The translations under genes were made by a program, and so were the position numbers. From assembly GCA_032718475.1 (NCBI GenBank), contig JAUCBJ010002633.1:111322-175321 (forward strand): a stretch of 64,000 bases of DNA, read 5' to 3'. The DNA comes from Nemertoderma westbladi (taxonomy: Eukaryota > Xenacoelomorpha > Nemertodermatida > Nemertodermatidae). The notes beneath the pieces are model-generated. The model was given only the letters and a program-made list of their open reading frames with translations. It did not search any database and was not told the DNA's origin. This document shows positions 1-10,779 of the stretch, one piece after another (within the stretch, counting starts at the first letter, position 1; every line of letters begins with the position of its first letter).

Positions 1-439
1 CTCCTCTACGGGAGTCCATGCTGGGCTCTAACTGCTGAGGACACCAAATCTCTGGATGGCACATTCACAAGAATGCTACGCCGGGTTCATTGTGTCAAGT
101 ACAATGCACACATCTCCAACCAGACACTATATAACATTGGAGGTGTCTCATTGGTTCCCCCAAGCTTGACACTAGAACAAAATCGCCTCCGCTTTGCAGG
201 ACATTGCTTTCGCCGTGAGGACCAGCCAGTGCATAATCTTGTACTTTGGCAGCCTCATGGAGTGAATAAGCATGGTGGACAGCCCATGACTTTCTTGAGA
301 CGCATCTTAAAGGACACTGGCCTTAAAGATGCGGATGATCTAGCAAATGTCATGGGTGATAGGGAGTTGTGGCGGTGCAATTTTGTTGACAAGCCGGCAC
401 AGCATTCTTAAAAATGCAGCTGCAATGCAGCATGCCGAT
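1..439 (+). pseudogene. RTE-like non-LTR retrotransposon, 3' end of RT ORF (copy 1)
   Basis: The frame is open from the window edge to the stop at 409-411. It encodes the C-terminal part of a non-LTR reverse-transcriptase polyprotein: an LLYGSPCWAL block, then LRRVHCVKYNAHIS and the RLRFAGHCFRRED block, ending KPAQHS. The same protein is seen to greater length at 24217-25941, which places this piece after the catalytic FADD. After the stop comes the short 3' UTR shared by all copies (ATGCAGCTGCAATGCAGCAT, then GCCGATC). The usual (TAG)n tail is missing because the sequence passes directly into another RT fragment at about 440. The catalytic region, if present, lies outside the window, so this is a 3' remnant. 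Confidence 0.85.
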
Positions 440-1106
440 CCGTAGATTTAGTCAGTGTCCAGGTCTCACCCCCGTATAAAAATACACTTTCCACTGTGGC
501 TCGAAAGAACTTAGTCATCAGGTGCCTGGAGAGATCTGATTTCCAGATGGTATCCATTTTTGATAGAGCTACCCAAGCCTTTGCTTTCCTAACTTCTATG
601 TCCTTTTTGCTACTCTCTATCCATGATCCAAGGTACTGGAAGTCATCGACCTTCCTTAGTTGATTATTATCAATGGTTGTCAAGTTTCCATCAACATTAA
701 AGGTCATGAATTCGGTCTTGGTAGCATTTATATGCAATCCAACCTCCTTAGCAGCCCTCTCCACTTCATTTAGTAGAAACTGTGCATCTGCTAGCGTATT
801 AGAGAGCAGGGCGATGTCATCCGCAAAGTCGGTGTCTGTGACTGTAGTTGCCGGATATCTACTACTTCTGCGTTCTTGAAGTGTGAATCATAGATCTTCA
901 CCCTTTGTGGCCGTCCTCATTGCGTAATCCAGCACAATTACAAATAGTAATGGTGCTAATGTGTCACCTTGCAGTACGCCAGCCAGGATTGAGAAAAACT
1001 CAGTTTCACCATCTGGTGAGAGTACCTGTGCTTCTGTGTCACAATATAACAATCCAATGCCAGCAACAATTACTTCTGGTATTCCATAAGCTCTTAGGAT
1101 TCCAAG
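440..1106 (-). pseudogene. Second RTE-like reverse transcriptase fragment
   Basis: Read on the minus strand this is the middle of an RTE-like RT that is related to, but clearly diverged from, copy 1. It holds the block with GVLQGDTLAPLLF (motif 4) at 888-1109, then the catalytic TDFADDIALL at about 800-835, then HINATKTEFMTFN and the YLGSWIESS block. One frameshift lies near 880, between the two open frames. Its 3' part ends where copy 1 joins (about 440) and its 5' part ends where a MITE fragment joins (about 1107), so it is truncated on both sides. It is non-functional here. The FADD variant of YADD is normal for this clade. Confidence 0.8.
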
Positions 1107-1426
1107 CATGGGTGGCTATGTAGATACCCACAGAAATTTTCATTTGAGCTAATTGCTCTAAAATTGTAGAAATTATAGGGTTTTGAAGTTGACAATTTCA
1201 TAAAAAAAATATTTGGAGATAATCGACGTTTCATTATATATAGTAATAGTAATTTCAATAGGTCGCCTAAATGGAAATTGTTATAACTTGAAAACTAAAA
1301 GAGCCATTAAATAGCGGTTTTTAGATTTGGAAACACCATTTAATTGTGCATTATAATAAATAAAATGAATTATTTCGTCATATTTTGGAACAAAATGGTG
1401 TACCCCCCCCCCCCCCCCCCCCTTAA
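1107..1426 (+). mobile_element. TTAA-type MITE 'B', partial copy
   Basis: From the GGTGGCTATGTAGA start to the poly-C run this matches the right half of the complete MITE B at 45144-45856. Landmarks are GACAATTTCATAAAAAAAAT, the block TTTGGAGATAATCGAC and the terminal GGTGTACC followed by poly-C. The right end abuts TTAA at 1423-1426, the expected target duplication. The left end is missing. No coding capacity is visible; the open frame through it is chance. Confidence 0.8.
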
Positions 1427-1677
1427 AAAATATTACATGTGTTCTAGAACAAAAAAATAGTTCTTGAACAAAAATATTTATCAAAAATGGTAGCTAACAC
1501 GTGCTCTATAACATTTATAAAATATTAGCAAAAACAAGCTAGTATTGGAAATTATCTCTTTAATCTATTATCCATTTAAATGCAATGTTATTATGTCATA
1601 GATAGATAGATTTGCTAGATGCTAGATATATTTTTTTATTTCACGGTCTTTGACATAAGTGACCATTATTACCGTAA
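1427..1677. other. AT-rich spacer
   Basis: AT-rich sequence between the MITE fragment and the GT microsatellite. I see no gene or repeat structure in it apart from a short GATAGATAGAT run near 1603. Confidence 0.5.
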
Positions 1678-1712
1678 TGTGTGTGTGTGTGTGTTAGTGT
1701 GTGTGTGTGTCC
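1678..1712. repeat. (GT)n microsatellite
   Basis: A run of GT dinucleotides interrupted once by TTA. The small open frame that starts here is a by-product of the repeat. Confidence 0.9.
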
Positions 1713-2029
1713 AGAGCGATATCTCAGTTATTTATTAATCAATCGAAACAAAATTTGGACAAAAGTTAGATATAGGGATGGCGAAGGCTCATACAAAAAA
1801 TTGGGTGTCGAGATGGTATTTGTGCGATGTGAGCGCTATATTTGCGTGTTTTCGCATGGTTTAGGAAAAAGCTATCTTGTCATAGGGAACGCAATGAATG
1901 ATTCTGATATTTGGCATGGAGGTACCTGAATTATTTCTAAATAGATTAACGGAGGCCTATTTTTAAATTTGGACCTACATTATGACCTAATTGAAGATTT
2001 AATTAAGGTAATTAATTAGCATTAGCAAT

Positions 2030-2510
2030 TACCAATACTGCAGTACCGGTACTGCAGTCCTGTAGGCCCTAGACTGCTAGTACTGTCTGATTGTCTGCCT
2101 GTAGTTAATCTGTAGACAATCTTAGCACTATGCACTACCTGCTAGCATACTGGCATAGCAGCAAACTGGCAGTACCAAGTACCGGTACTTCTGACTGGCA
2201 GACTGGCATAGCATTTCAGTTTATTATTATCCATCAGGTAGGCTATGCCTGGCTTAAATATAATATTTCGCCATGTTCGCAGGCGACTTCGCACTGACTA
2301 CCGGTAGGCCTATGCAGCTATGCTATGAGATTAACCGTCCAGTCGTTCAGATGCATATGGTACCGGTACCGGAACGGGTTACGGTTTAATCCTGCATTTG
2401 TAAATTACGACAATACCGGTACGACTTTGAGTACCGCTGTACCGGTACGCGGTAGCCTACCGTTACCGGTTGACCGGTAGGCGTAGGCGGTAATAATTAG
2501 GCTTATTAAT
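2030..2510. repeat. ACCGGTA-rich low-complexity region
   Basis: Short motifs ACCGGTA, TACCGGTAC, CTGGCA and TAGGCCT recur irregularly for almost 500 bp. The same vocabulary appears at 5380-5690 and 7540-7600. Many of the motifs are palindromic. No period is constant, so this is cryptically simple DNA and not a tandem array. No gene is visible. Confidence 0.6.
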
Positions 2511-2524
2511 CGATTATGCCCGGG

Positions 2525-3932
2525 AATCAAAGAAAAAATTGTTCTTGGTTTTCGTAGATTTCTCTACAGCTTACGATCGAGTGAAACGGTCAAAGTTATT
2601 TTCGTTGTTGAAACCTATGGGATGCGGAGGAGTCATGTTACGTGCACTCCAAGGTTTATACACTGGAACTACCAGCATTATAGGATCTTCGATAATTCAG
2701 AGTATACTGGGAGTACTTCAGGGTTCCCCAGGAAGTTGTCGTCTGTTTACATTGTATATTAATCCACTATTACATCGCTTGAAATGTTTAGGTGAGGATG
2801 GTTTTCTGATGTGTTTACACGCATTGCTTCTCATGGATGATTCCGTCATTCTACCACAACTCGGGAGCGTTGTATTCAGAAATTGGAAATATTAGTCGAG
2901 TTCTGCCATGATTATAATATGGCGATCAACCAGACAAAGACAACGTTTATCGTTATTAACGGGTCGTCATTAGATAAGGAAGAATTTTTAATCTCGTCAG
3001 TTTGGGATTGTTCATCACTTTCTGTTAAGAACTGTACCAGTTACTTTTATCTGGGTTCATGTATCCCCCAGGCTGGAGGGATCAACAGATCAGTTGTTTT
3101 GCAGTCCAAAGAGAAGGCGAAACATGTTTCCAAGTACCATTCCTTTCTGAATAAAAATCAAGATAGTCCTCTATGGGTTAAACTTATGATTTTAGACGCC
3201 GCAGTTAACGCAGTGATATTTTACTCCTGCGAGTGTTGGATTGGAGCCAATTTCTCACCAGTAGCATCGCAATACTTCTCAATGTTAAAAGGCGCAGCTA
3301 ACGTCCGGCATCAAACTTGTCATGACATCCTGTTGCTTGAACTCGGTCGCCCATCTCCAAAGGCGGTTATCCTTAATAGACAGTGGAAATTCCTACAGAA
3401 AATTTCTTCCAATCCGGAAAGACACTCGCCTGTTATTTTCGCCTTAGGTCTTGTCCGACAAGCTGGTACCGCTATGGGAAGAGCCGTGGATTCCATTCTG
3501 AATAACCCCAAATCCTGCAGTTTAAACTTCTATAGTGATAAACTAAGGAACAATGTTTTAATTAGTACCTCAACCCGTCGAGTTATCCACACTCAAATGA
3601 ACCCGGATTTCACTACTCTACCTTGTTATTTATCCAGAGAAGCTCTGGCCGAGCGCAAAAGTGTAGCTCTAACTCGTTTTCGTTTGATGTCCACCCATTT
3701 AGCGGTTGAAACAGGGCGTTGGTCCAGAATTCCCCCCGATAATAGACGCTGTAAATGCGGGAGTATACAAACAGAGATACACGTGATCCGAGAGTGTCCG
3801 CTTTTGGATGAGCTTCGTTCGGCTCACCCATCCCTTAATTTCAACTCTTTTACGACCTTTTTTGATTCCAACCGCTTGGAGGAGTGCGGTTCATTCTTAG
3901 TTAGATGCTTGAACACACTTGAAATAATTTAA
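2525..3932 (+). pseudogene. Non-LTR retrotransposon RT with gag-type CCHC tail
   Basis: A 5'-truncated non-LTR element. The first frame (to 2895) holds FVDFSTAYDRV (first catalytic Asp), a GVLQGSPGSCRLF block and LLMDDSVIL, which is the YADD-box equivalent. A single frameshift near 2855-2870 moves the reading into the second frame (2883-3932). That frame continues with the HDYNMAINQTKT block and a long C-terminal domain. This ends with ALTRFRLMSTHLAVETGRW and a Cys-Cys-His-Cys knuckle (RCKCGSIQTEIHVIREC), typical of some non-LTR polyproteins. The endonuclease and RT N-terminus are missing. I cannot assign the clade with certainty. It is not active because of truncation and the frameshift. Confidence 0.8.
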
Positions 3933-4290
3933 AACATATATCCGTGTAATTAACTTATTAAATTATTTATTTGTATATATATATATATTAGGTAGTATTA
4001 ATCATACTTAAATACGCGTTTGAGCCTTTGTTTAAATATTATTTTCTTGGACGATTGTTGCGACTCTTAGCCCACTGCCCAATTTCACACAAATTAATTA
4101 AAGCTTATATTTGTCCCGGTATTTTGCCTGTCGGTTAATGTACCGTCATTTTAATATTATCCGTCCATTTGTCTATTGTTTTGTTTGTTATTGTTACATT
4201 GTTTTCCGTTGTTACGTCTCTTCTTGTCAGTTGCTTGTGGCTATTTACTGGTAATTTTTATCGTCAATAAACTTAATAATAAATAATACA
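3933..4290 (+). other. 3' UTR of the preceding non-LTR element
   Basis: AT-rich, non-coding. It contains AATAAA-like signals and ends around CAATAAACTTAATAATAAAT, a TAA-rich tail as expected for a non-LTR element. The exact end is not fixed because I see no second copy in the window. Confidence 0.4.
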
Positions 4291-4497
4291 TATATATATA
4301 CTGTATGTACATATACAACAATAAAAAATACACCAAACAATGTACCGGTATAAATGTATTGTCCAACATAACATATAGGATTACCCCTAAAGCTTTGCAG
4401 CTTATTTCCAAGGGGGTCCTTTATGTTACTTGGTTACAAATACAATATTACACTACACTAACCTAAAACCAATATAAAACGTAATTACTCTATGTAC

Positions 4498-5060
4498 TGT
4501 GACGGGATCAAGGGATCCCGACCGGATTTGTCTATTACGCATCACCGTGTTTACCTTTGGGTGATACCTAGGCCGAGGCCGTTGCAGTAAAACAATAAGA
4601 GTTAATTGATGTTTCTTGATGTTCGGATGAATATATATGTGATAGCACAGTAAGAGTTACAGTTAGGCAGCATTGATATATGATGGATGCTGTACCGGTA
4701 AATATATGTATTGGTGATGGTGACGGTAACGGTATAGAATAACACCGGTCTGCACTGAACTGATGACTGAGTAACTGAAATGGTAATGTTACACATTGAC
4801 AATATATATCTAATCATTTCTACACTACTGTGGCCTTTGTCCAGTGGATGCTTTCCCCCGCTTCTATTGGCTGATAACCTACTTCACGCCTCTCACCTCT
4901 TTGGGAGTGCTTCCCCCCCTGTTGGCCCCTGTTGGTTGTTTCCCTTCCGAGGTGGTTTGACCTCTAACCTCCCTTTGTGTGGCTTTGGGGTTTTGTGTTG
5001 TCCCCGTTATTGGTTGTGATACGAGATTGGTTGTTATATGTGAGTGAGCCTTAGCGTAGG
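4498..5060 (-). mobile_element. Degenerate solo LTR, same LTR superfamily as 21041-21647
   Basis: It starts TGTGACGGGATC with a GGATCCCGACCGG block, exactly like the other three LTRs of this window. It shares their later landmarks: GGTAATATAG-like stretches, CCAGTGGATGCTTTCCCCC, TATTGGCTGATA, and a T/C-rich tract before GTGATACGAG. The terminal ...CTAACA end seen in the others is not recognisable, so the right edge is approximate. By analogy with the copy at 27927-28476 the element would run on the minus strand. No internal coding region adjoins it. Confidence 0.55.
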
Positions 5061-5679
5061 GGTACCATTAATCAACCTGTCGTTCTGTCGTTCTGTCGCG
5101 TTTTTTTTCAGTATTTTATTTTAAACATTAATAACTCGGCCAATCCTTGATGAAATCTATCCAAACTTGGTACACATGTTGTTTGGCAAAAGTTTGAAAA
5201 TTTTCCAAGTAGAATTTGCGTGGGGTCTTCGTGCAGCATCAGTGTAACTGTTATTGCAGTTATAATAAATTTATTTATCCAAATTTAAAATGCGTTAAAT
5301 TATTATTACTGTAGGATAAATCAGCTGGTTTTCTGACAAATTTTGCAATACATTGGGGTTGTCTGCATGTACCATGTGTACCGGTACTGTCAGGCTGTTC
5401 TCAATCCCTGAATCGAGAATCCTGCAATCAGTCAATACTGCAATACTGGTCAGCCGGTACCATACACTGCAGACATGCCATATCATGTAATCTAATTAAC
5501 CCCGGCAACCCTTGCGGTGATTAAAGTTTAGGCCTAATTAGCCCAGTCTGCCAGTACCGGCACCAGTAATAATAATATAATAGTTTAGATAGTTACCGCT
5601 ACTGGTAATCATTCAGTCATTGCTGCATTGGCACGGTACACCGTATTGCTGTACTGCCGTTGTAGTGCGCACCGTAGGT

Positions 5680-5765
5680 ACCACCCATGGCCTACTACAC
5701 ACAGGCCATGACAATGACTTTGCTGTGAAATTAGTGTAGGCTGACTGTGCTGATTATCAGATTAT
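5680..5765 (+). repeat. Left arm of an 85-bp inverted repeat
   Basis: This stretch (CATGGCCTACTACACACAGG, then the TTTGCTGTGAAATTAG block) is repeated in inverted orientation at 7452-7530 with only a few mismatches. The arms are about 1.7 kb apart. Confidence 0.7.
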
Positions 5766-5869
5766 GGTACTGTGGTACAAGCTATATACTGTTAGGTATA
5801 CTGCTGTATTGGGGTGGGGTTAGGAATAATCCATTTGTTTTAGCATTTAATCCCCTTATTTATTATAAA

Positions 5870-6455
5870 ACCATTGGAAATATTTGCAAATACCGCTCCA
5901 TTACTGTCTGAAACGCTCCCGACAGTCCGATGTATCTGGACCCGAGCAGCCGAGTTGCTTCAAGAGGTGATTAACGGGGGAATACTACGCAGTGCTACGG
6001 AATTGCTTGTTTGTCACTACGATTCTATTTCGATTCTTACTACACTCAGACACTGGGAATACGGCGGTCGGTCAGATCATAATGCGGGCCACTGCCAAGT
6101 TCCTCATGCCTCACTCCGGTCACCCACCTTGGAGTGCGGTGGGAAGAGTCCCACTTACTGACTTACGTCGACGACTGGACGAATCGACGAGGATTGCGAT
6201 CTGGGTTTAGCAGCGGCCCGGATCCTGGTATCGCCTGGGGGAAATGGTTGAACGTCGGGCATACTTGTATCGCACTGGATTACGTTCTCTGCGACGTGAA
6301 AGTGTCGAATTGGGTCGAAAGCTGCGGGAATTCTACTGTTCTACGGGAGTAAACCGCAGCAGTCCGGTGACTACGGACGGTTACTACTGGGATAAGCAGG
6401 TATTTCGATCGAGTTTCTCGTATTCTCGTTGCTCGACAGCTCGAGGCGGATAGAG
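5870..6455. other. GC-richer segment with short overlapping open frames
   Basis: Base composition rises sharply against the AT-rich surroundings. Three short plus-strand frames overlap here (5874-6161, 5992-6210, 6244-6453). None resembles a protein I know, and no single frame stays open. It could be a decayed coding segment of the element bounded by the 85-bp inverted repeat, or simply GC-rich repeat DNA. Confidence 0.3.
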
Positions 6456-6633
6456 AGTTGGTTGTGTTGGGCGGTGTTGTTCAATTCTATCAAACGTATT
6501 AAATAATTGGTAAAATAATAAAAACACACCAGATAAAGATACTGAGCTTATGGTAAAGAGATAGGCCGAACTTACAATTTCCAAATAGATTGTTCATATA
6601 ATAAATATATTTTTGGTATTTGATTTCAAGATA

Positions 6634-6876
6634 GGGGGTGGGGGGGGGGGACTGGACGCAATAAAAATTAATCCCTCTCCAGGGGAAATTGGACGCAAAT
6701 AACAACAGCTGATTACTCTCAAAAATAAAACTGTAACCTGTTCTATTGTGTTTACTTTATTGTTTTGGTTAAAATAACGTGCCACTGTAACCTGCTCCTT
6801 TCCCAAAATTGAGAAATTAATATTGAGGCGGGATATTAATTCGCCAAGATGGGATTTGCGTCCAGTCCCACCCCCC
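6634..6876 (+). mobile_element. G-capped MITE 'Z', copy 1
   Basis: About 240 bp bounded by inverted ends: poly-G followed by ACTGGACGCAA on the left, and TTGCGTCCAGT followed by CCCACCCCC on the right. An inverted second copy lies at 9661-9913. The interior (CTGTAACCTGTTCTATTGTG, TTTTGGTTAAAATAACGTG) is conserved between both. No coding capacity. It is a small non-autonomous DNA transposon by structure; the superfamily is not decided because no clean target duplication is visible. Confidence 0.7.
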
Positions 6877-7451
6877 TCCTGTCTCTTGATTTTACTAAAA
6901 AATAGAATATATTGCATTTTACTGTTATAATTACTGTATTGAATAAAATAATTAATTGATTGTTTATTAAACCGTGCTGAGCACGTTGAACTGGAGCTCT
7001 AACAATTCCCCACTAGCGGCAGACAGGAACTGTAAAAGTCTCTGTAGAATTTCTAATTAAGCAATGCTCTTAGGTAACTACTACTAAATTTCAGATGAAT
7101 CTGATCGTTGGTTCTATCATTACAGCTATTTTTACGTTTCTGTTAATTCGCCCCCTAGCGGCAGACAGGGGAACTGTAGAAGTCTGTCTGTGTGTAGAAT
7201 TTCAAAATTTTTTATAGACTACATGTGTACCAAGTTTGGTTCCATTTCATCCTTGATTGACTGACTTATAAGCGTTCAAACATTCCTGCCACAAACATAG
7301 CCAGAGGCAGCCACAAACAAATAAAAGCTGCAGGATCTCTAGCGATAATTAATTAATTAATTATTAAATACTGTTTCAATTAAATTACTTACGAAAATCT
7401 AGTCATCTTCTTTTAAATATGGACCCTGCATTCGTGGAAAATATAATATTT
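6877..7451. other. AT-rich spacer with a diverged direct duplication
   Basis: CTAGCGGCAGACAGG occurs twice (near 7013 and 7153), each followed by GAACTGTA(A/G)AAGTCT and TGTAGAATTTC. It is therefore a diverged direct duplication with about 140-bp spacing. No gene is visible. Confidence 0.5.
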
Positions 7452-7535
7452 GATAATTCAGCAGTCAGCCTACGCTAATTTCACAGCAAAGTCCTTGTCA
7501 TGGCCTGTGTGTAGTAGGCCATGGTACCACCCTAC
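7452..7535 (-). repeat. Right arm of the 85-bp inverted repeat
   Basis: Reverse complement of 5680-5765, containing CTAATTTCACAGCAAAG and GGCCTGTGTGTAGTAGGCC. See the left arm. Confidence 0.7.
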
Positions 7536-7756
7536 TACCGGTACCGGCTGACCGGTGGCAACTAGCACTTCAGCACTTGCACAGCAACAGCACTACCGGC
7601 GATACACAGGTTGGAATTTATGTAGAGTTTGCTCAACAGTACAGATATAAAATAGTTATCTAAATTATATATATTACTATTGACAAGTATTGAAATATAT
7701 ACCGTTATTCGTGTTATCAGTATTTGCAACATCTGACATTGAAGAGGTGAGAGAAG

Positions 7757-8215
7757 ATGAATACCGGCACTCAACAAAACCAACGCTTATCACAGGTCGG
7801 TATGGTTACCTCGAAACCGGCGCGACTGTCCACTCGAATACAACTTCAAAACACAAACGCCAACAATAAACTGAAAGCGAATCGAACGTCTTCAGAAGAA
7901 TCTGTCATTGGGACGAAGAAAAGGAAGCCGAAACCACGGGAATGGACCACAGCTAAGATTGAATGCTCCCATTGTCAGAGTTCCTGGACCGAAATTGAAA
8001 CACCAATTGCCGATGGGCTTGATCTCTCAAACCAAAACTTCCTCTGCGGGGTTTGCGCGGCAGTAAAGATTGAAAGTCTGGAAGCTGGCATCCCTAGGTA
8101 TTATTATTATAAAGAGCGTCAGCCTGCGTTTAATAAATATATTTTAATACAAAACAGGTCGAACACAAAGAGGCTTATAATGAAGACGAGTACTGCATTG
8201 ATTATATTCCTATAA
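7757..8215 (+). CDS. Hypothetical protein with a CxxC...CxxC zinc-binding pattern
   Basis: 152 residues from an ATG in a weak AT-rich context. The first 70 residues are polar and basic (KKRKPKPREW). They are followed by IECSHCQSSW, and about 25 residues later by FLCGVCAAVK. The two CxxC pairs could bind one zinc ion in a treble-clef or PHD-like half domain. The rest becomes low-quality sequence and probably lies outside the original gene. ORF1 proteins of CR1-like retrotransposons often begin like this, and an RT tail of that kind lies just downstream on the other strand (8415-8774). I cannot show a link. It could equally be a host exon. Confidence 0.35.
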   Translation: MNTGTQQNQRLSQVGMVTSKPARLSTRIQLQNTNANNKLKANRTSSEESVIGTKKRKPKPREWTTAKIECSHCQSSWTEIETPIADGLDLSNQNFLCGVCAAVKIESLEAGIPRYYYYKERQPAFNKYILIQNRSNTKRLIMKTSTALIIFL

Positions 8216-8274
8216 ACCACCTGGCTTTGCATATTGAACGTTCGTTTGGAAATAAGTTCGTGCTACCCTTCCGT

Positions 8275-8780
8275 GGGTGGTAGATGTCGCGGTTATGTAT
8301 TGGTGGGTGGGAAGGGAGGGGGGGGGGGGGGTGCAGATTAAAAGGGGTGAACACGTACTGTCCCCCTTTCTTTGATTAATTGGTGGTGTGGGTTAATCTC
8401 TCATAACTTGTCTCTCATAATTTGTGATACAGTCGCACAATTTTAATTTGTATCTCATAACTGGGCCTCGTGCTGCGCGAAGGCCCCACGAACGTGTAAG
8501 AGTGTGTATCGCGTACTCTGTTGAATTTTTGTTTTAGGTGATTGGGACATTTACCATTACACACTTTATGCACATGGTTAAGGCGTAGCTGCTTAACTCT
8601 ACTATCTAAGTTAAGTAGTCCAGATTCAGAAAAGTCATCTGGAGTTAGGTGGTGCCTAGGTTTGTAGTCTTTAATAAATCGTACTACTTTATTCTGAGCT
8701 ACTTGTAATTTACATTTAAGCTGTTTGGTTAAACCTTCATACCAAGAAGAGCAATGCATTGCATAGTCCAACACCTTACA
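8275..8780 (-). pseudogene. Jockey/CR1-like RT C-terminus with its 3' UTR
   Basis: The minus-strand frame 8774-8415 encodes the post-catalytic end of a non-LTR RT: MLDYAMHCSSWYEGLTKQL, then QVAQNKVVRFIKDYKPRHHL, then LRLNHVHKVCNGKCPNHL. These are the hallmark 'thumb' and tail blocks of jockey/CR1-type elements. It is 5'-truncated (no YADD). The sequence down to about 8275, which includes a poly-G run, is related to 9510-9660 plus 9914-9980, so it probably represents 3' UTR. Confidence 0.75.
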
Positions 8781-9104
8781 ACAAATAGTAGTGATTTACA
8801 ACAAATAAAAAATATAATTTGCCGTTCAGACAAGAATGATAATAAGAATAATTAAAATTATAATAAAATAAATTTAATAAATCATATCACAGAGATATAG
8901 TTGTTTCACGCTTACTAATGGGACTGAGCTATTATGACACAGCTAACTCTATAGTTACCGCAGTTGGTAAAGAAATCAATAATCTTGATGTTAACGTAAC
9001 GAGATGGTTATACAATGTGTATGTGCTACTCTTGTTTACTGTTGATTTTATATTTAACCAATATAAAATCTAATAAATAATATATGATGAAAAATATAAC
9101 GAAT
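8781..9104. other. AT-rich spacer
   Basis: Very AT-rich sequence with no gene, no tandem repeat and no recognised element. Confidence 0.5.
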
Positions 9105-9460
9105 CTTTAACAATAAAAAAAACTTGGCTGCGCTTAAAACATTTAGGCTTTTACAGTTTTGAATCTAATCACATGAAAGTTTTTTTATATGATATCTCAA
9201 AGATGGGGCAACATAACTATGGTTATAATGGTTATGACTAAAGTTGTCTGATACTTTTATGAAGGGTGGCTATGTAGACACCCACAGAAAGTTTCAGAAT
9301 AATTGCTCAAAAATTGTAGAAGTCGTAGGGTTTTGAAGTTGACAATTTCATAAAAAAAATATTTGGAGATAATCGACCTTTCATTATACATAGTAATAGT
9401 AATTTCAATAGGATTCCCTAAATGGAAATTGTTATAACTTGAAAACTAAAAGAGCTATTA
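9105..9460 (+). mobile_element. TTAA-type MITE 'B', internal fragment
   Basis: It matches the middle of the complete MITE B (45144-45856): AAAAAACTTGGCTGCGCTTA, AAGATGGGGCAACATAACTA, GGTGGCTATGTAGACACCC and GACAATTTCATAAAAAAAAT. Compared with that copy a segment between TAACTAT and GATACTTTTATG is shorter. Both ends are lost. Confidence 0.75.
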
Positions 9461-9479
9461 TTACAATTATTACAATTAA

Positions 9480-9980
9480 TACCTGCCTTTCATCAATCCT
9501 GTGTGCGCCTTTGGGTTGGGGTGGTGGTGCAGATTAAGAGGTAGGTTAAGGGGGGGGGGGGCTTTATTCCCATCTCTTTGATTTACTGGTGTTTGGTTAA
9601 ATTTCTTGAATTTTGTGATACAATAGAATAGCTTCATATTTATCTGTATCTAATACTAGGGGTGGGGGGGGGGGGGGGGGGGGGGGGGGACTGAACGCAA
9701 ATCCTATCTTGGCTAATTAATATCCCGCCTCAATGTAAAATTCTCAATTTAGGGAAAGGAGCAGTTTACAGTGGTACGTTATTTTAACCAAAACAATAAA
9801 CTAAATACAATAGAACAGGTTACAGTTTTATTTTTGAGAGTAAGCAGCTATTATTTGCGTCGAATGAGGGATGAATTTTTATTGCGTCCCCCCCCCCTCC
9901 CCCCCACCCCTATCTGCATAACTAAGGCTCATGTTGTGCGAAGGCCCAACGAATGTATTATGAGTAATGAGTAGAGTATG
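9480..9980. repeat. Second copy of the 8.3-8.5 kb 3' UTR, interrupted by MITE Z
   Basis: The parts 9510-9660 and 9914-9980 match 8300-8530 (GTGCAGATTAA, CTTTGATT, TTGTGATACA, then GCGAAGGCCCAACGAA). In the 8.4-kb copy the two halves are continuous, so this is a filled site with MITE Z inserted near TGTATCT. Confidence 0.6.
9661..9913 (-). mobile_element. G-capped MITE 'Z', copy 2
   Basis: Inverted copy of 6634-6876, about 250 bp. It starts with a long poly-G run and ACTGAACGCAAATC, and ends TTATTGCGTCCCCCC with further poly-C. TATCT is present on each side of the insertion but not directly at the element edge, so the target duplication is uncertain. Confidence 0.7.
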
Positions 9981-10155
9981 GTATAGTTTATTGTTGATAC
10001 ACACAACCCGTTATGTAAAATTCATAATAAACTAGATTCAGACTCAAACACCAATAAGGTGACAGAAAAATATGTTGGCAATATTTTTCAACACAATTCA
10101 GATAACATCTTAGAAAAAAGGAGAAGCACTCTTTTATCTGAATTGACGCTGATAA

Positions 10156-10776
10156 GTTACCTGGGATCATGGATCCGGAAGTCAGGTGAGATACGACCTT
10201 CGAATACGTAAGGGAAAGGCATGGGCAGCCTTGAATAGGCTTTCCAGGATTTGGAAGTCACCGAGAATTAATCGGACACTTAAGGTCCGATTATTTAGAG
10301 CAGCAGTAGTTCCAGTACTCCTCTACGGGAGTCCATGCTGGGCTCTAACTGCTGAGGACACCAAATCTCTGGATGGCACATTCACAAGAATGCTACGCCG
10401 GGTTCATTGTGTCAAGTACAATGTACACATCTCCAACCAGACACTATATAACATTGGAGGTGTCTCATTGGTTCCCCCAAGCTTGACACTAGAACAAAAT
10501 CGCCTCCGCTTTGCAGGACATTGCTTTCGCCGTGAGGACCAGCCAGTGCATAATCTTGTACTTTGGCAGCCTCATGGAGTGAATAAGCATGGTGGACAGC
10601 CCATGACTTTCTTGAGACGCATCTTAAAGGACACTGGCCTTGAAGATGCGGATGATATAGCAAATGTCATGGGTGATAGGGAGTTGTGGCGGTGCAATTT
10701 TGTCGATAAGCCGGCACAACATTTTTAAAAATGCAGCTGCAATGCAGCATGCCGATCCTAGTAGTAGTAGTAGTAG
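10156..10776 (+). pseudogene. RTE-like non-LTR retrotransposon, 5'-truncated copy 2
   Basis: Homology to the long copy starts abruptly at GTTACCTGGGATCATGG. The protein runs from the IRKGKAWAALNRLSRIW block through LLYGSPCWAL to KPAQHF and the stop at about 10728. The 3' UTR ATGCAGCTGCAATGCAGC and GCCGATCC is followed by (TAG)n at 10758-10776. This complete 3' end with a 5' truncation is the signature of target-primed reverse transcription. The two bases AT after GTGAG (about 10191) differ from the other copies and shift the frame there. No target duplication is clear. Confidence 0.85.
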
Positions 10777-10779
10777 TAT

